NCBI RefSeq assembly: GCF_963583255.1
Contig: NC_084808.1
Coordinates: forward strand, 11,803,501 to 11,867,500
Direction: 5' to 3'
Length of the DNA: 64,000 bases
DNA from: Pyrus communis
Lineage: Eukaryota > Streptophyta > Magnoliopsida > Rosales > Rosaceae
The notes beneath the pieces were generated by a model. It saw only the letters and a list, made by a program, of their open reading frames with translations, was not told the origin of the DNA and made no database searches. Of the stretch, positions 1-13,130 are shown one piece after another. Both the position numbers and the translations under genes were made by a program. Numbering within the stretch: the first letter of the stretch is position 1; each line of letters starts with the position of its first letter.

Positions 1-1000
1 AAACCACATGACGTCTTATTTAATCAATCACACTCATCAAATAAAAGCATGCAAGCGATGCTTCATGTAGGGCAGGAATCTCTGCGTGATTTGAATACGT
101 AGCAACCAACTATTATTGAGTTGATCACCAAGATATTGTAGTATTTCTAACTATAAAGACACAAGATGTTTGAGAATGTGCTCAATATGGGTCATATAAA
201 CAACCAGAGTCAGCATAATCAACAAGGCACCTCATTTCGAAGATCAAGAGGTTTATATCTACTAAAAACTGTGTATGGATAGAACAAGCCCATATCTATT
301 GTACCCTTAAGGTAATGCACGACATCTTTCACACATGTTCAATGTATGCGTGTAGGCGCATTGCTATATCTAGTTAAAAGATTGACTACAAAGTAGATGC
401 CTAGTCTAGTGCATTGAGCCAAGTATAATAAAGTGCTAATTACACTTAGGTAAGGAAAATCAAGTTCTATGACCTTTCCATTGTCATCTTTAGGACGATT
501 TGATCTCGTTTTCACATAGAGTTCAAATGATCATAGGAGTACTCAAACTTTAGTTTTCCCAAGAAAATATTGAGTTTTCCCATGACTTTTTATTTAAAAT
601 TTTGACTTTAGTTACATGATAGTTTTTCAAGTTCCTCCGGAGTTCCAATGAGATTCTTATCATCGACATAGGCTACAACAATGACAAATCCAAAATATGA
701 CTTTTTAATGAACACGCAATGACATATAATTCACTTTCCCTGACTGATAGAAAAATTGCTAAGACAGTTATACCACATCCTGTTAGATTGCTTCAATCTA
801 GAAAACCATCTTCTCAATCTGATAGAGATAATGTTTCGTGGTTAGGAACTATTTGATCCAGAATTTTTGCTGGCTAGATTTATGTCTTCCCTTGATGACA
901 AGCTTGGATTTGATGTCCATGTCGCATCCTTTACGCCTCTTACGAAATTTCTGACTATGAGAAACGATCGACAAGATATATATGAAATCTAAGAATTTAG
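1..1000 (-). mobile_element. Degenerate Ty1/Copia reverse transcriptase and RNase H remnant
   Basis: Read on the minus strand, several frames together give a decayed Copia pol. The motif YVDD, followed by K-N-L-I-G-T-P-E-E-L, lies near 659-670. Just upstream, around 770-810, is the Copia motif KQS-x-RMWYN. Near 300-345 the hallmark YLKGT-x-DMGLFY is readable, and 1-260 gives the RNase H stretch (DYADSG, AHSQT, then SNHAEI-x-ALHEAS). Multiple stops and frame changes make it non-functional. The fragment runs off the left edge. The RT type, in which YVDD is followed by NLIGT, is a common Copia lineage in plants. No LTR belonging to it can be seen in the window. Confidence 0.8.
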
Positions 1001-2536
1001 TAAAATTTTGTGATCAAAATTAATGTTGCAAGACAATATGCATAGCATGGACGGTCAAATAGGTCTTCTCCAAAAGATCATGTTTAATCACCTCTTCCTC
1101 ACAATATTTCAGCGATGATCAGATTTTACATAGAGTAATACTTATACACTTACTTATAGTGCTGGAATCTCATATTAGTCCAATTTGTGTCTAGCCCTTA
1201 TGCAGAGAGTTTTTAAGATCTTCCTTTGAAAGACATTTAGTCATAATGCATCATGCATGTGGTACCAGGTGAAGATCATTGTGGTCGCCTTTATTTGCTT
1301 CAGACACATATTCATAAATAAGATGATGATTAACCCAAAAAATATATCATTGCAGACGAAGAAGGTTGCTCTTTTACAATTTGAAGTGAGGTGGAGTTTC
1401 ACATCTTGAATCCACTCAAGACAGTTTCTTCCAGATAACTCAAAAGCAATGAAATCAAGCTTAGTGATGTTCAGTATTCTATTTATAACCAAAACATGAA
1501 TTAATGCTTTGAATAAAATTCACAAGCATCATAGATATATCATGTAGATCAAAAGTTTGGTTTAACATATTTATATCATATTTTGGTTTAACATATTTAT
1601 ATCATGTAGATCAAAAGTGCTCAACATGGTTGGTGCGCTTCTTTGGGAAAAAAAAACAAAAAAATCCCTTGGTTTTTCAATGGCACGCTCGAAACTTCAG
1701 GTTCGAGATTGGAATGAAACCACGGTTCTATCAACATGTATTCTTATCAATCAAACAGTAATACCCACGTATACATGTGCAATATAAAACTAAAACAAAT
1801 ATAAAATTGCAATAGCTTATCAAAAGCGCATAAAGTAAACAACTTCCAGACTCATCATCAGGCATCTTTAAGCTTCACGCCCAAGTATCAAGATACAAGT
1901 ACGTATAGAAATTCAAGTCATTCCAAAACCAAAAGGGGACACCCAGACAAGGGTTTGTACCACTCAAAACTAGGGTAGGGGATCTGTTTGGTACCCTCAT
2001 GTTGAACCAAAAAGATAGGATTGGGTACAACCAACCGAAATTGGGCATGACTCAATAGGCTCTTTTCAAAGTAGGGTGCTTTGATCGGCACATCCCTATC
2101 GAAATAGGGTATGTCTCTGGTTCGTCCATGCCGAAGGAAAGCTTGCCTTTTGATGGACTACAACCAAAGTAGCCAGAGTCATTCGATAAACTTCTGGAAA
2201 AAAATGGCTTATACTGTTTGGTAACTCCCAACATAATCTCTGGGAGAACGTCTCTCTTGCAGGGTCTATAGTATTCCAAGCAGTGCCTAGGGTTTCTGGG
2301 GTTGAACCAGATGCCCTACACCTCACCATCAACCTCGATTAAATCGAATGAGGTATTTTCTAGGCAAGGTACAAGCCTTGGATTCTCGATGGAACCCTAA
2401 TTCTCCACAACGGAACCATAATTCTGTAGGGTCTGCAGACTTATTCCTTCGATTGTCTTTGTCTTCAACGGACAACGATGATGGTTGAAAGGGATTTGGG
2501 TTGAGTGTTTCAACAAGATTCACAAGGAATCTCCTT
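1001..2536. other. Unassigned stretch left of the Tat element
   Basis: I see no recognisable gene. Short open frames on minus at 2052-2523 are mildly GC-richer than their surroundings but match nothing I know. The stretch contains a poly-A/C-A run near 1650 and a direct repeat around 1570-1600 (a phrase built on ttaacatatttatatcat occurs twice). It may be the continuation of whatever sequence lies at 14450-15050, from which it is separated by the Tat insertion. Confidence 0.4.
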
Positions 2537-2541
2537 TATAC

Positions 2542-3072
2542 TGTGTGGGTGCAAATTTTCGCCGTCTTCTTATTTGACAAAAATACACCTGCAAAATAAT
2601 AACACCTAAGATTAAGGCCAAAAGCCTCTTGCGCCCAAGATGAATGATGGGGCTTTGGCCGAAGAATCTCCGATGCCAAAATTAGAATTCTGAAAAGAAT
2701 GTGTTTAGGAGTTTGTAGGTAGCAAATGGCTTAGCTTTTTAGTGGGATAATATGGCTATTTATAGGAGAGTGGCCGACCCTATTTGAAGAATAGTGGCTG
2801 GGCATATATGGTGTAATTGGGTGAATAATTGCAAGATATTATTCACATAATAGGAAATTTGGGAGTTACCTTTTAAATAAGGATTTGATGAGGAGCGATG
2901 AAAGGGATTTGAATAAATACCATTTTGATCACCTTTGACTCTTCATTGATTGAGTCGTTATTGTCTGTTGCATGCGCATGGGAATCCCGGTGGGCATCGA
3001 GGGTAATTTTGTCCTTTTCACCTAAAAGTCCACGTGCCACCTCCATAATTTTCTTGATCAGTTTTTGCTTCA
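2542..3072 (-). repeat. 3' LTR of the Tat-like element
   Basis: This segment matches 13954-14444 along nearly its whole length: both share blocks such as atctccgatgccaaaatt and ggaatcccggtg. It starts TG and ends CA. It contains an extra ~70 bp near 2575-2655 that the right copy lacks. Confidence 0.8.
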
Positions 3073-3237
3073 CAAATGCCCTCACACCTGTTTGGCTGCT
3101 CGTAGGAAAGGGCAACAGGTGTAGAGATCTTCCCTTACTTTAGGAAACATAAGATTGTTTCCTATTTTGATGTAAATTCTCACTTTAATTGGAAATTAGA
3201 TCCTTCTAGGAAAGGGAAACAAATCACTTCCAAAGTG

Positions 3238-3244
3238 TATTTAA
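3238..3244 (+). promoter_or_regulatory. Possible TATA box of the antisense gene in the Tat element
   Basis: TATTTAA lies about 165 bp before a good 5' splice donor (AAG|GTGAGA at 3412) that pairs with an acceptor at 3915. The placement fits a plus-strand promoter located inside the retrotransposon. It is supported by position only. Confidence 0.3.
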
Positions 3245-3960
3245 GTCTACCTTAAGTAGATATTAAATCAACTTTAGAGAGCAATTGATTCTACACTACA
3301 AGAAAGAGAAAGCTAGAGGATATTTGTTCCCCCTCCCCTAGCAATCTTCTTTACTTGCTTGTGCAAAGTACCATCTTTTGTTACTTTTTTCTTCTTCATG
3401 CCACAACAAGGTGAGAAAAAATTAATTTTCCTTGTCTTCTTAATTTTTTGGAGTCTAAGGGCTTGAAATTTGGCTAAATGAGGGTCAAGGATATGCCAAA
3501 AAAGTATTGAAAAGCCACGACATGGCTACTGTCGTGGGTGACTTAGTACAGTAGCGACTAGCTGGGCCAAGTGTGGCTTGGCTTGGGTCGAGCTGATTAG
3601 CGCTAGGGCGCTGGGCTAGCCCTGGCACAGGCCAGCCATGTGAGCAGCGGGATGGGCTTTGGGCCTGGCCTACTGAGCTGGTGTCAAGAAGGCGTAGGCC
3701 TCCTAGTTTGCTGGGCTCGAGCCCATGTGTAGAGAGAGAATGAGAGGCGCGGGGGCACCTGCCCCATTTTCCAGTTGAATTGGGTTGAGAGGGAAAAAGA
3801 CTAGGCCGTAGATCTTGGCATCGCTATTGGGCTCATGAGGTTTTGGGCTCATGGCTGGTTGGTTCTTATGCCTTAGGGCCTGGTGTACTTCTTTTTTTTT
3901 TTTCTTTTTGTGCAGCCGTCTAATGATTCTTTCTTCTATCTTTATTGAATTTCTTTGAAT

Positions 3961-6219
3961 ATGTCTACTTCAAGCCATAAGAGTGACAACGGTGTGCCAC
4001 CGTTGTATCGTCAAGGCGAGACTTTGAGTAAAATGGGCTACTTCAAGGCTGCTTACTTCAAAATTAATTCCAATAACTCATCCAGAGATTTCCTTGAAGC
4101 ATATAGTCACGCATTCTGTCTGGGATACGTGTGAAGTGAGTCAATGAAGGTGGCAACCGTGAGCCATGTAGTAGAGCTTAGAGAGCTATCAAGTTTCACC
4201 CTTACTACTTCATGTTAGGATTTACTTTTCCATGCTACATTTCTTCCAAGAAGTGTTTTGCTTCATGAAGTGTGCCCCCGCTCAATGTTCTCCAAATGCG
4301 GTTCGTTTGATGATAGGATTCCTCAATCTAAGCAAATTCTTTTACTTGGATTTAACCGTCAACCAATTCTGGTACTTCTTTAAGATAAGCGCAGCTGCGA
4401 TCCTGCTATAGGCTATTTGATTATTCGAGCAAGGGAGATCATGACTGGACCAAGGAAACTTTGGAGATAAGTGGAGAGTGGGAATTTGGTCATTCCCCTA
4501 AGCTGCGTGTTTCGACGATTTTCATCACTAGTAAGTAGACTACTTAGGCTTTAGGTTGCTTTGTGCTTTTGCTACGCTGTTTTCTAATTTGTTAACTATC
4601 TTTCTCTGCCTATGCAGATTCGAAATTTGGCTCAACTCCCAAGACTTCTCTAGATATGAAGAAGGTGAAAGTTGCTTTAGGTATCCCTACTGAGTACAGT
4701 GAATGGCATTGGCTGCTTAGTCCTCTTCATCGAGAGAAAAGTAGGATGTCCCCGAGAGGGGAGATGAAGTGGATTAAGATGGATACATTGGCTCGTTAGA
4801 TCGTTGTCGTGGACCCTCCTCTGAATGAAGGTGGAAAGAAGAGATCTTCCCCACCTGCTCAAGAGATGCCAGTTGAGAAAAAATCAAAGGCTTCCTCCTG
4901 CTTATGGGGGTCCGCCTGCTGCCGAGAAGCTTGTGATTGACTTGACTTCTTCCAAGGGGAAGAATGATAAGGCTGCAAGATCTAAGCCTATGATGCCTGC
5001 TATGCTAAAGATAACTAATATGATTATTGATAGGATTACTCGGCGTAGAGGTTTCGTCGTGCCGAAGTCTGTACCAAGATGTCTGTTAGGAGCTAAGTCT
5101 GATTCACCTTTGGAGAGGCTTACTATTATGAATAGCGATAAGGTGGACTATGTTGCTAAAGTGGTGCCAAGGCCTACTCCTCTTGCTACTAGGACTGATT
5201 CACCTACTAAGAAAGAATAGACTGCTCGCATAGGTAGTTACGACAAATCCATCAAGCCTGTTTCTAGAGAGTCTGCTGAGATCTGTGCATTTTGTAAGCC
5301 TGATCTGCTTAAAGACATAGACAGTGTGCCGAACTTGTTGATGGCATCATAGGGGTTGCTTGCCTAAATTCATTTGCGAAGCATACGACCCACTATAGGA
5401 GGACTGTTCTGTTTGCCATGATGCAGAAAATGGCAATTTTGGCTGCCGAGTCTATGCTTCTTGACCAAATGGATACCAAGGCTGATAAAGAGGTGGCAAC
5501 AACTATGGCAACTGAGGCTTATTCTTCCACCGAGAAAATCAAAGAGTTGGAGTTTGAGCTCGTCGCTTTGAAGGGGTCCAAGATCTTTGCCCCCATTTCT
5601 CTATAGCTTGAGACCACTTACTAGGAGATTGTTGACTTGAAGACTAGGCTTGATGTGATCCAAGTTAAGTATGAAAGTGCAGAAAAATAGATTGATTGTT
5701 ACATACCTCAGATTCAAGATCTTAAACATGCTGTTTCTCAGCTTCGTTCTGCTGCTTACGCAAAGGATCAAGAGTTTATTGCTACTTATAATCAAGTGAT
5801 CCACTTCTAGAAAATTGTCAATAAACTTGAACCTTAAGTGTTAGAACTCCAAGGTGTGTTGAAAATCAATAAAAGTTTGAAGAAGGAAGTGGATGAGCTA
5901 CAGCACCTCCGTGTTGGCCTGCTTAAGGAGAACGAGTAGCTGAAAGGTGAGAAGGTTGGACTCAAAGCTTCGTTTGTTCAAAGTCAGGTCATCTAACTTT
6001 AAGTTTGATGGGAAAGATTTCGAGACCTTTTCTATTTCTTTGTAAGACTTGCTTACATTTACTTTTGAAGCTTCCATTGGTGAAGTAGTCAAAGAAGTTA
6101 GTGCCCAGGTTGTGGCAGGTGGGGGTGAAGTGTGGGATGATGCCGCTGCTAAGAATGTGATGGCTGCTGAAAGTGCGGTGATCAAGTAGTCATGGGATGT
6201 CCAAGCTGCTGAAAAGTAG
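3961..6219 (+). pseudogene. Intron-containing antisense gene of a Tat-type retrotransposon, decayed
   Basis: On the strand opposite to gag-pol, an ATG at 3961 opens a frame beginning MSTSSHKSD. It is preceded by a likely 5'-UTR intron (3412-3915, GT...tgtgcAG). A second intron with good borders lies at 4531-4617 (GTAAGT...TATGCAG). Around 4240-4390, two frames together give a domain rich in Phe/Leu with A-Q-C-S-P-N-A-V-R and G-F-L-N-L. It resembles the plant 'putative gypsy-type transposon' domain (Transposase_28 in Pfam); that assignment is from memory. The later part (5418-6219) is Glu/Lys/Leu-rich and looks like a long coiled coil. At least ten in-frame stops and several frameshifts show it is dead. 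Known Tat/Grande elements carry a comparable antisense gene of unknown function. Confidence 0.6.
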
Positions 6220-7470
6220 TCTTCTAGATAGCCTTTAGAATTTTCTTTATTTTCCTTGTTGCTTTTTGCTTTGCTTGAACTCCAACTGCCTTTGTTATTT
6301 GTCTATCAATTTTGCTAGAAAATTTAATAAACTTTTTTCCTTAGCTTTTCTTCAACTTCGCTTCTTTTGTTTACACCCAACCTTTGACCTTTAGACCAGC
6401 AGCAGACATATTGCTTTTCTATAAACAGATAGGCCCATGTAGCCTATATAGTTATAGGTTTTGATGTAGACATTTGCAAAGTTGTTAGCCGTAGGGTCGG
6501 CAACCAGACGCCTTATTTATAGAAGTAGATGAGTCTACGTGACCACTTGGCTATTAACTTTGGCTTTCTTTAATCCTTTGAGCTGTGTGGCATACATCAC
6601 AACATACTAAAGAATTATGGAACAAGAAATTCACTAACCTTTCGTATTAAAAGTACGCGGTTATATGGAATTTCGTGGGCAAAGGTCCTAGAGAACTATT
6701 TGCTCTTTATGTAACCTATTCCGTAGGTTGCGTAACAAGTATCACAACACTTTAGGAATTAATGTAAATCTAAACGATCATTCCGTGCTTGGCAGAGATA
6801 AAGACTATTGATTGTGTGGCATGTTGGCAATGGATAAAGCTTCGTATATACACGCTAACTGTTTAACCTTTCACAAAAATGTGTGGTTGTATAAGTTTAG
6901 TGCGGCTTACTACTTGAAGGGCAAGTAGTACGCAATCTTCTAGAAGCCATAGACTACCTTAGTGCACTCAATAAAAGCTTTTACACAGCAGCTGTCCATA
7001 GGGCATATTGTGTAATGTGCCTCCTCCATTTCTGAGCCCCAGCTCCCTACGGATTAGGCCAAGAGACCGAAAATCCTTCAATTAGCTAAGCCTTGAAAAA
7101 GACCATTGTGGCTACTTCTAGGTATTCAGAGTGTATAGTTTATCCTCTCGCATCGGATAGCAAACCCATGTGGGTGTTAAGGAATTGGTTTATCCTCTCC
7201 TACTGCAAAGCATGGTTGGTCTCTAAGAGGGTGCAATTCCTGTGATAAGTCCCTAAAAAGGGCACAATCTTCTTTTGAAGTGCAGAAGTGATCAGTTGTT
7301 GTAAGCGTGCAGCCGAGCTAAGTTGTAAATTACTTTCGAATTCCTCATTGAAAATAAGTGAAACGCACAAAAACTTAGATGTAAGGTAGGAACTACATAA
7401 CAACTGGATAGTTATCGACTTGCGAGGTGGTGCCCGTTGAGCTGCTTGAGTCATCGGACTTTAATGTTGC
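6220..7470. other. Spacer between antisense gene and integrase of the Tat element
   Basis: No domain is recognised here. The 3' end of the antisense gene is followed by a T-rich stretch (6230-6370) that could hold its polyadenylation site. The part near 7200-7450, read on minus, is weakly coding-like but matches nothing I can name. Confidence 0.4.
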
Positions 7471-10400
7471 GGAAGGTCATGCATGGTACTTCTTCAGTTT
7501 GTAGGCGTTCGACTGTTTTTTGATATCTTTGTCGTTCATGGTGGCAAGGGTGTAGCTACCCTTGGCGCCTATTTTACTTATCTTGTACGAACTTTCCCAT
7601 ATGGGATCCATCTTTTTGGAGCATTCTCTACGGGCAGTGATAAAGGCTTTTCTTAGGACTAGATCTCTAGGCTGGAATTGCTGGATCTTGGCCTTTTGTT
7701 GTAGCTAGCGAAGAGTTGTTGTTGGTAGGCTGTAATGCAGGTGATGACCTTCTCGCGTTCCTCCTCTGCCAAATCTAAGCTTGTGGCCATCTCCTTTCTG
7801 TTATGCTCGATGCTTGGCAGTAGAGTGTTGACACTTGGCACGACGACGTTGGGAGAAATGATGGCTTTTGAACCAAATGCCAAGAAGAAATAAGTCTCAC
7901 TAATTCCTCGTCGTTTGGTTGTGCGATACGCCTATAGACATTTGGGAAGTTCATCTGGCCATTTTCCCTTCTTGTCAGAAAGGGATTTCTTGATGCAGTT
8001 AAGAATCGTCTTATTGGATGCTTCGGCATACCCATTACCTTAAGGATACCTCAGCATGGACATGTGCTGCTTGATGCCATATTTTTTAAAGAACTTAGCT
8101 AAATATTTTCCTGCGAATTGCGAGCCATTGTCTGTGACGATAAATTGATGGATGCCAAATCGGCAGATGATGTTCCTCCATATGAAGCGCTCTATGTCTG
8201 ACTGAGTTGTGGTTGTCATGGGCTTTGCTTCCACCTATTTGGTGAAGTAGTCAGTTTCCACGATCATCATCCATTTGCCCCCAGTAGTGGGTGACATTGC
8301 CCACTGCATGAACAACCAAGGACTCGTCTGCGGGTATAGTTCGTTGGCAGACAGTACTGGTACCAGCTTGTAACGTTGGCGGCGATCGCACTTTTGTACT
8401 AATTCCTTAGCGTCTTAGTGCATAGTAGGCCAATAGTAACCTGTGTTAAAAGCTTTATGTGCTAAGGATCGGCCTTCGGAGTGATTTCCACAAACGCCTT
8501 CATAGATTGAACTAAGAACTTTTAGGTTGTTGGGAGATGCTAGGCAGCGAAGATGTGGCCCAGTGTAGGATCTTCAAACGAGAATGTTGTTCCACATGTA
8601 GTAGTGCGATGCCTTCGTTTGGAGTTTTCTAGACTTCAATCTCTCTATGGGGAGTGTGTCATTGACTAAGTAGTCTATAATGGAATCTTGCCAGTTTGGA
8701 GTTATACTAACCTGTGATGCCTCAACTGCTGGCTTCGCCTCTATGCTTGGTTTGTTTAGATACTATACAAGAATAGAGCTTTTGAGTTGATGGTCGAAGG
8801 TAGAGCTTAGGCCAACTTGCACGTCTGTGTGGGCATTGTCTGCCAGCGAAACTTGAGTAAGGGTGTAAGTCTGAAACGCCTCAAGCTGCTTTTGTAACTT
8901 TTTTAGGTTTTGCGCCATCTTCAGATGCTATGTTGTGTACTCTCTAATAGTTTAGCTGGTGATTCGCTGGGAATCGGAATGAATTGCAAGTTTTTCATCT
9001 TTAAGTCTTTTGCCATTCAGAGGCCTACTAGTAGGGCTTCGTACTCTGTTTCATTGTTAGATGCTTTGAAGCTTAGAGTTATTGCCTGCTCGAGCATCAA
9101 ATTGTCTGGGGTGATGAGGACCACGCCTGCTTCTGAGCCCTTATAGTTAGATGCGTTGTCGACGTGCAAATGCCAGAAGTCTCTATCAAGTGAGGTAACC
9201 AGGGCATGCTCGGTTGCCTCTACGGCGTCGTTAGGCCGCTCTATTGCGTTGCCTAGGCTAGGCATGAATTTTGCTATGAAGTCCACCAAGGCTTGGGCCT
9301 TTATCGTCGTGTGGGATTGGTAAACTAAGTTGTATTAGCCAAGTTCCAACGTCCATTTCATTACTCGTTGAGAAGCGTCTAGACCATGTAGGATTGATAT
9401 TAGGGGATACTAAGTCATGACGATGACTGTATGAGCTTGAGAATATGGTATAAGCTTCCGAGCCGCAACAACTAGTGCCAACATCAATTTCTTGATATTC
9501 AAATATCTAGTTTTCATATCGATAAGAGCTTTAGAAGTGTAAAATACCAGCAGTTGGGCCCCCAGCTCTTCTCGTATAAGGGCAGAGCTTACTACTACTT
9601 CTGAAACTACTAAGTAGATATATAAGTCCTCCGTTGCTTTTAGCTTAGATAATAAGGAAGGTAAAGTGAGAGACTTCTTTAGGTTTTAGAAAGTTCTTTC
9701 GCACTCATCATACCATTTGTCTCGCTGTGCCCTTTTGATTACTTTGAAAAAAAGGCTTGCATCGATCAGTGGACCGTGAGAGGAAGTGGTTGATTGCAGC
9801 TATTTATCCGATCAAGTTTTGGCTCTCCTTCAAGGTAGTTGGAAACCTTATCTCTAGGATAGCTCGGATCTTCTTGGGATGTGCTTCGATTCCTTGTTGG
9901 GTAACTAGGTACCCTAAGAAACTGCCTGAAGATACTCTAATGTGCATTTGGCGAGATTAAGCTTCATCTTGTACTTTCTAGGAAATATCGAAAGTTTCTA
10001 CCAAGTTACTGATGTGGTCTGATTGCTGCTTGCCCTTCACCATGATGTCATCGATATAAACCTCCATGGTTACTCCAATTTGCTTCTTGAACATCATGTT
10101 TACCAGTCATTGGTAAGTAGCTCCCGCATTATTAAGGCCAAAAGACATGACCTTGAGGTGCCTCGCTCGATTATGAACACGGTTTTCTCCTTGTGGGGCT
10201 CGTGCATGGCTATTTGGTTGTAGCCGGAGTATGTGTCCAAGAAACTGAGCAACTGGCTCCCGGAAGTTGAATCTACTAATAGATTAATTCGAGGAATTGG
10301 ATAAGGATCCTTTGAGCATGCTTTGTCGAGGTCGGTGTAGTCTACGCAAACCCATCATTTGCCCTTCTCTTTCTTCATTACTAGCATGACATTAGCAAGC

Positions 10401-11330
10401 CATGCTGAGTGTGCTACCTCTTCTATGAATCTGGCATCCAGTAGTCTGTCGATTTCTATTTCAATGATTACTACTTGTGTTGGGTGTGAAATGTTTTTTT
10501 TTTTTTTTTGGATCACCGGTTTGGCAGCGAGGTCGACGTGTAGTTTGTGGCAAGCTATCTTAGGATTGATGTCGGGCATGTTGGAACGTGACCATGCAAA
10601 GATGTCACAATTTTCCCTAAGGAAAGCTGTGAGTTCCTCTTTTTCCTTTGAGCTCAGTCGTGAACCGATCTTATTAGTCTTCTCTAGCTACTGGGATCAA
10701 GAAAGATGTTCTTAGATCATTTTCAGGTTTCCACCCCATCTCGTCTGCTGGCGCAATGATTTGGACATCATCTTCTTAATTCGTCTGCTGTAATTGCTAT
10801 TTGGTAACTTCATCTTCTTTTTAGACCTCGCTGGCCTCTACGATGGTAAAGGTCTTCTTATTCAACTCCTTCAGTACTTGCACAGTGCATCATCGAGATG
10901 TTGCCTGGTCAGACTTAATTTCTCCAACTCTTCCTCCCAGGATGCGGAATCAAAATTTTTTATACTTGACGGAGGTTACGAAATCCAGCTTTATCAGCCA
11001 AAGTCACCCTAGAATCCCATTGTAAGGAGACGGGTCGGGTCTCTTATTAACGTGAACATCTACTTTGAGACAACTATTGGTGTTCTCACCCGAAGTGTAA
11101 TGTTGTCGATAACAATCGAGGTGTGTCCGTTGAATTCGGTGAGCACCTCCGCTCGGCATATAATTATGTTTTCTAAGCCCATCTTTTGAATTACTGGGAG
11201 TTGAAGCAAGCCGACTGCACTTCTATTGTCAACCATCATTATGTCAACTATAACGTGGGCTAGTTAGACAAATACCACTAGTGTGTCATTATGAAGGAAG
11301 TTGACGCCTTCGGCATCCTGCTCGGTGAAG
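7471..11330 (-). pseudogene. Tat-type pol: protease, reverse transcriptase, RNase H, integrase (broken)
   Basis: Read from right to left. Near 11210-11260 a protease-like motif VDNRSAVGLL corresponds to the usual VDxGSSADIL, with the active-site loop damaged. RT covers about 10720-9700, including RLLDARFI, VMKKEKGK, VCVDYTDLDKAC and LLSFLDTYSGYNQI. RNase H lies at 9289-8950 (LHVDNASNYKGSEAGVVL and ETEYEALLVGL). Integrase lies at about 8500-7560, with a degenerate HHCC finger, ETDYFTK, TDNGSQFAGKYL and AEASNKTI, so all three DDE acidic residues can still be read. Stops occur about every 60-90 codons, and a T/A run near 10500 disrupts the start of RT. Domain order and motifs are those of Ty3/Gypsy Tat elements. 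Confidence 0.8.
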
Positions 11331-13130
11331 CCAATGATGGGTTCAGGTTGGGTATTGACTGCCTGGACCTGAAAGACTAATAGAGCCTGCTAGATCATTC
11401 TCATTTTGAAGTTATTGGTGGCCCCCAAGTGCCCAGACTCGGCGAAAATGCCATTGATCCGAATTATCTTAGTTAGCAGCTCTTCATCAGTGTCAACGTT
11501 ATTTCCAAGCTATGCAGCTGGCTTGTCTAGGTATCTATCGACCTTTGCCTTCTTTCACCAACTTCTCTAGGTAGTTTCTCCAAGTATAACAGTCATCGGT
11601 TGTATAACCAAGACCTTAATGGAATAAGCAGTACTTAGTGTGTTCCAACTTGGAGCTATCTCCCTTTGATCGTTTTGGCAACTTGAACAACGATTCACTC
11701 TTGATCTCACGAAGGATTTGGTGGATAAAGATTGAGAACTTAGAGTAGTTCTTAGGCGTCGTGGATCGATCCATGCGCGCTGATTCTTTTTTAGGCTACT
11801 CAGGTGCCTTGTCTACTTACGGAGCCTCGTTCCAAAGTGCATGTTTCTCTGCCAGAGCAAAATTTTTAGCCAGAGTTAGATCTTCTTTCATGATCAATTC
11901 TCCGAATAGCGAATGGTCTGCTGGGACTCCTTTTTGGAAAGTTGCACTAGCTATCGAATCGTTGCAACTGACTATCTTTGCCTTTTCTACTTCAAACCTC
12001 TTCACATAGTCGCGGAGCAACTCTTTTGGGTTATTCTTGACGTTGAACAAATGGTCGAACTTCTTCTTGATTTAGGGGTATGATGAATATTCCTTGGTGA
12101 AAACAAAAAAAAGCTCATCGAAATTCAGGATGGATTGTGGCAGCATCGTGTGAAATCAATCTTGTGTTTCGCCTTGTAAGGTGGTGGTGAATATCTTGCA
12201 CATGAGGGCGTCATTGATCCCATAAAAGATCATTGACCTGCGGTAGTGCATTAGGTGCTTATCCAGGCCGCTATCTCCTTTCATGGATGTGAAATATGGC
12301 TTGCTAAACTTACGTAGAGGCTATGCCTGCTCGATCTCGTCCATGAAGTGTGACTTGCTTATGTTTGTTATGTCTCTTCAGAGCGCCTTGTCACTGACTT
12401 CGTTACGCTGGAAATCGATCAATCATTCGGTCAGAAGCCTTTCTATTTCTTCCTGAATTTACCTTTGCTAGGGTAACGGAGCTCTCCACTAGTCTAGGCT
12501 GCCCCTAGCCATGACCTGCTAATCTAGGCTGCTCTTCCATGTGCTCAACTCATCTATGTCGCGGCTGCGATGCATGTGGTACTTTCCTAATAGGTGAGCG
12601 AATTACTCGTAGGCTGTCGATTGAACTTGAGCCAGATTGAGTGATTGCTTCTCTTCATCTGTCATGCTGCCTACTCTGATGTGAGGTGAATGATGCTCAT
12701 TGCAGGCCTAGTCGCGAATAAACTCTTTCCTTGGAAGGTTGCTCATGTTAGTTATTGGAGTGTGGTCCTAACCGTAAATGTAAGCTTGTCTGTGGGCCTA
12801 AACAAGAGTGCACGCTCCTCTGGGCTCTAAGACGAGAGTATACACTATCTCGGGGGCCCAATCGGAAGGGTATATTGCCAGAATGCACGGTTCGTGGCTG
12901 GTCGAGTGGTTGCTTGCCTGGACACTGTTAGAAAGGCTCGTTGTCTGCCCTTGTCTTACTTTGGGACACCTCGTCTAGGGCACGCTGCATCTCGGTACAC
13001 TGCAATAGCTAATTCACTAAGGTTGTTTACTGCGCGAGGGCACTTATCAACTCTATGACTTGTCGGGACAAGTGATGTTCGTCATTTGGGTTGGAAGAGC
13101 TTGGACAGTATGCGTTTCCTTGAGCGGTGG
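11331..13130 (-). pseudogene. Tat-type gag, broken
   Basis: On minus, the start near 13110 gives S-N-P-N-D-E-H-H-L-S-R-Q-V-I-E. The conserved gag core follows around 12330-12110: KPYFTSMKGDSGLDKHLMHY, then MCKIFTTTLQGE. The segment 12050-11817 reads YVKRFEVEKAKI and F-Q-K-G-V. Further on, H-T-K-Y-C-x-F-H near 11640 is a remnant of the zinc knuckle. Frame changes and stops are frequent. The family's gag packages element RNA; this one cannot be translated as a whole. Confidence 0.7.
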
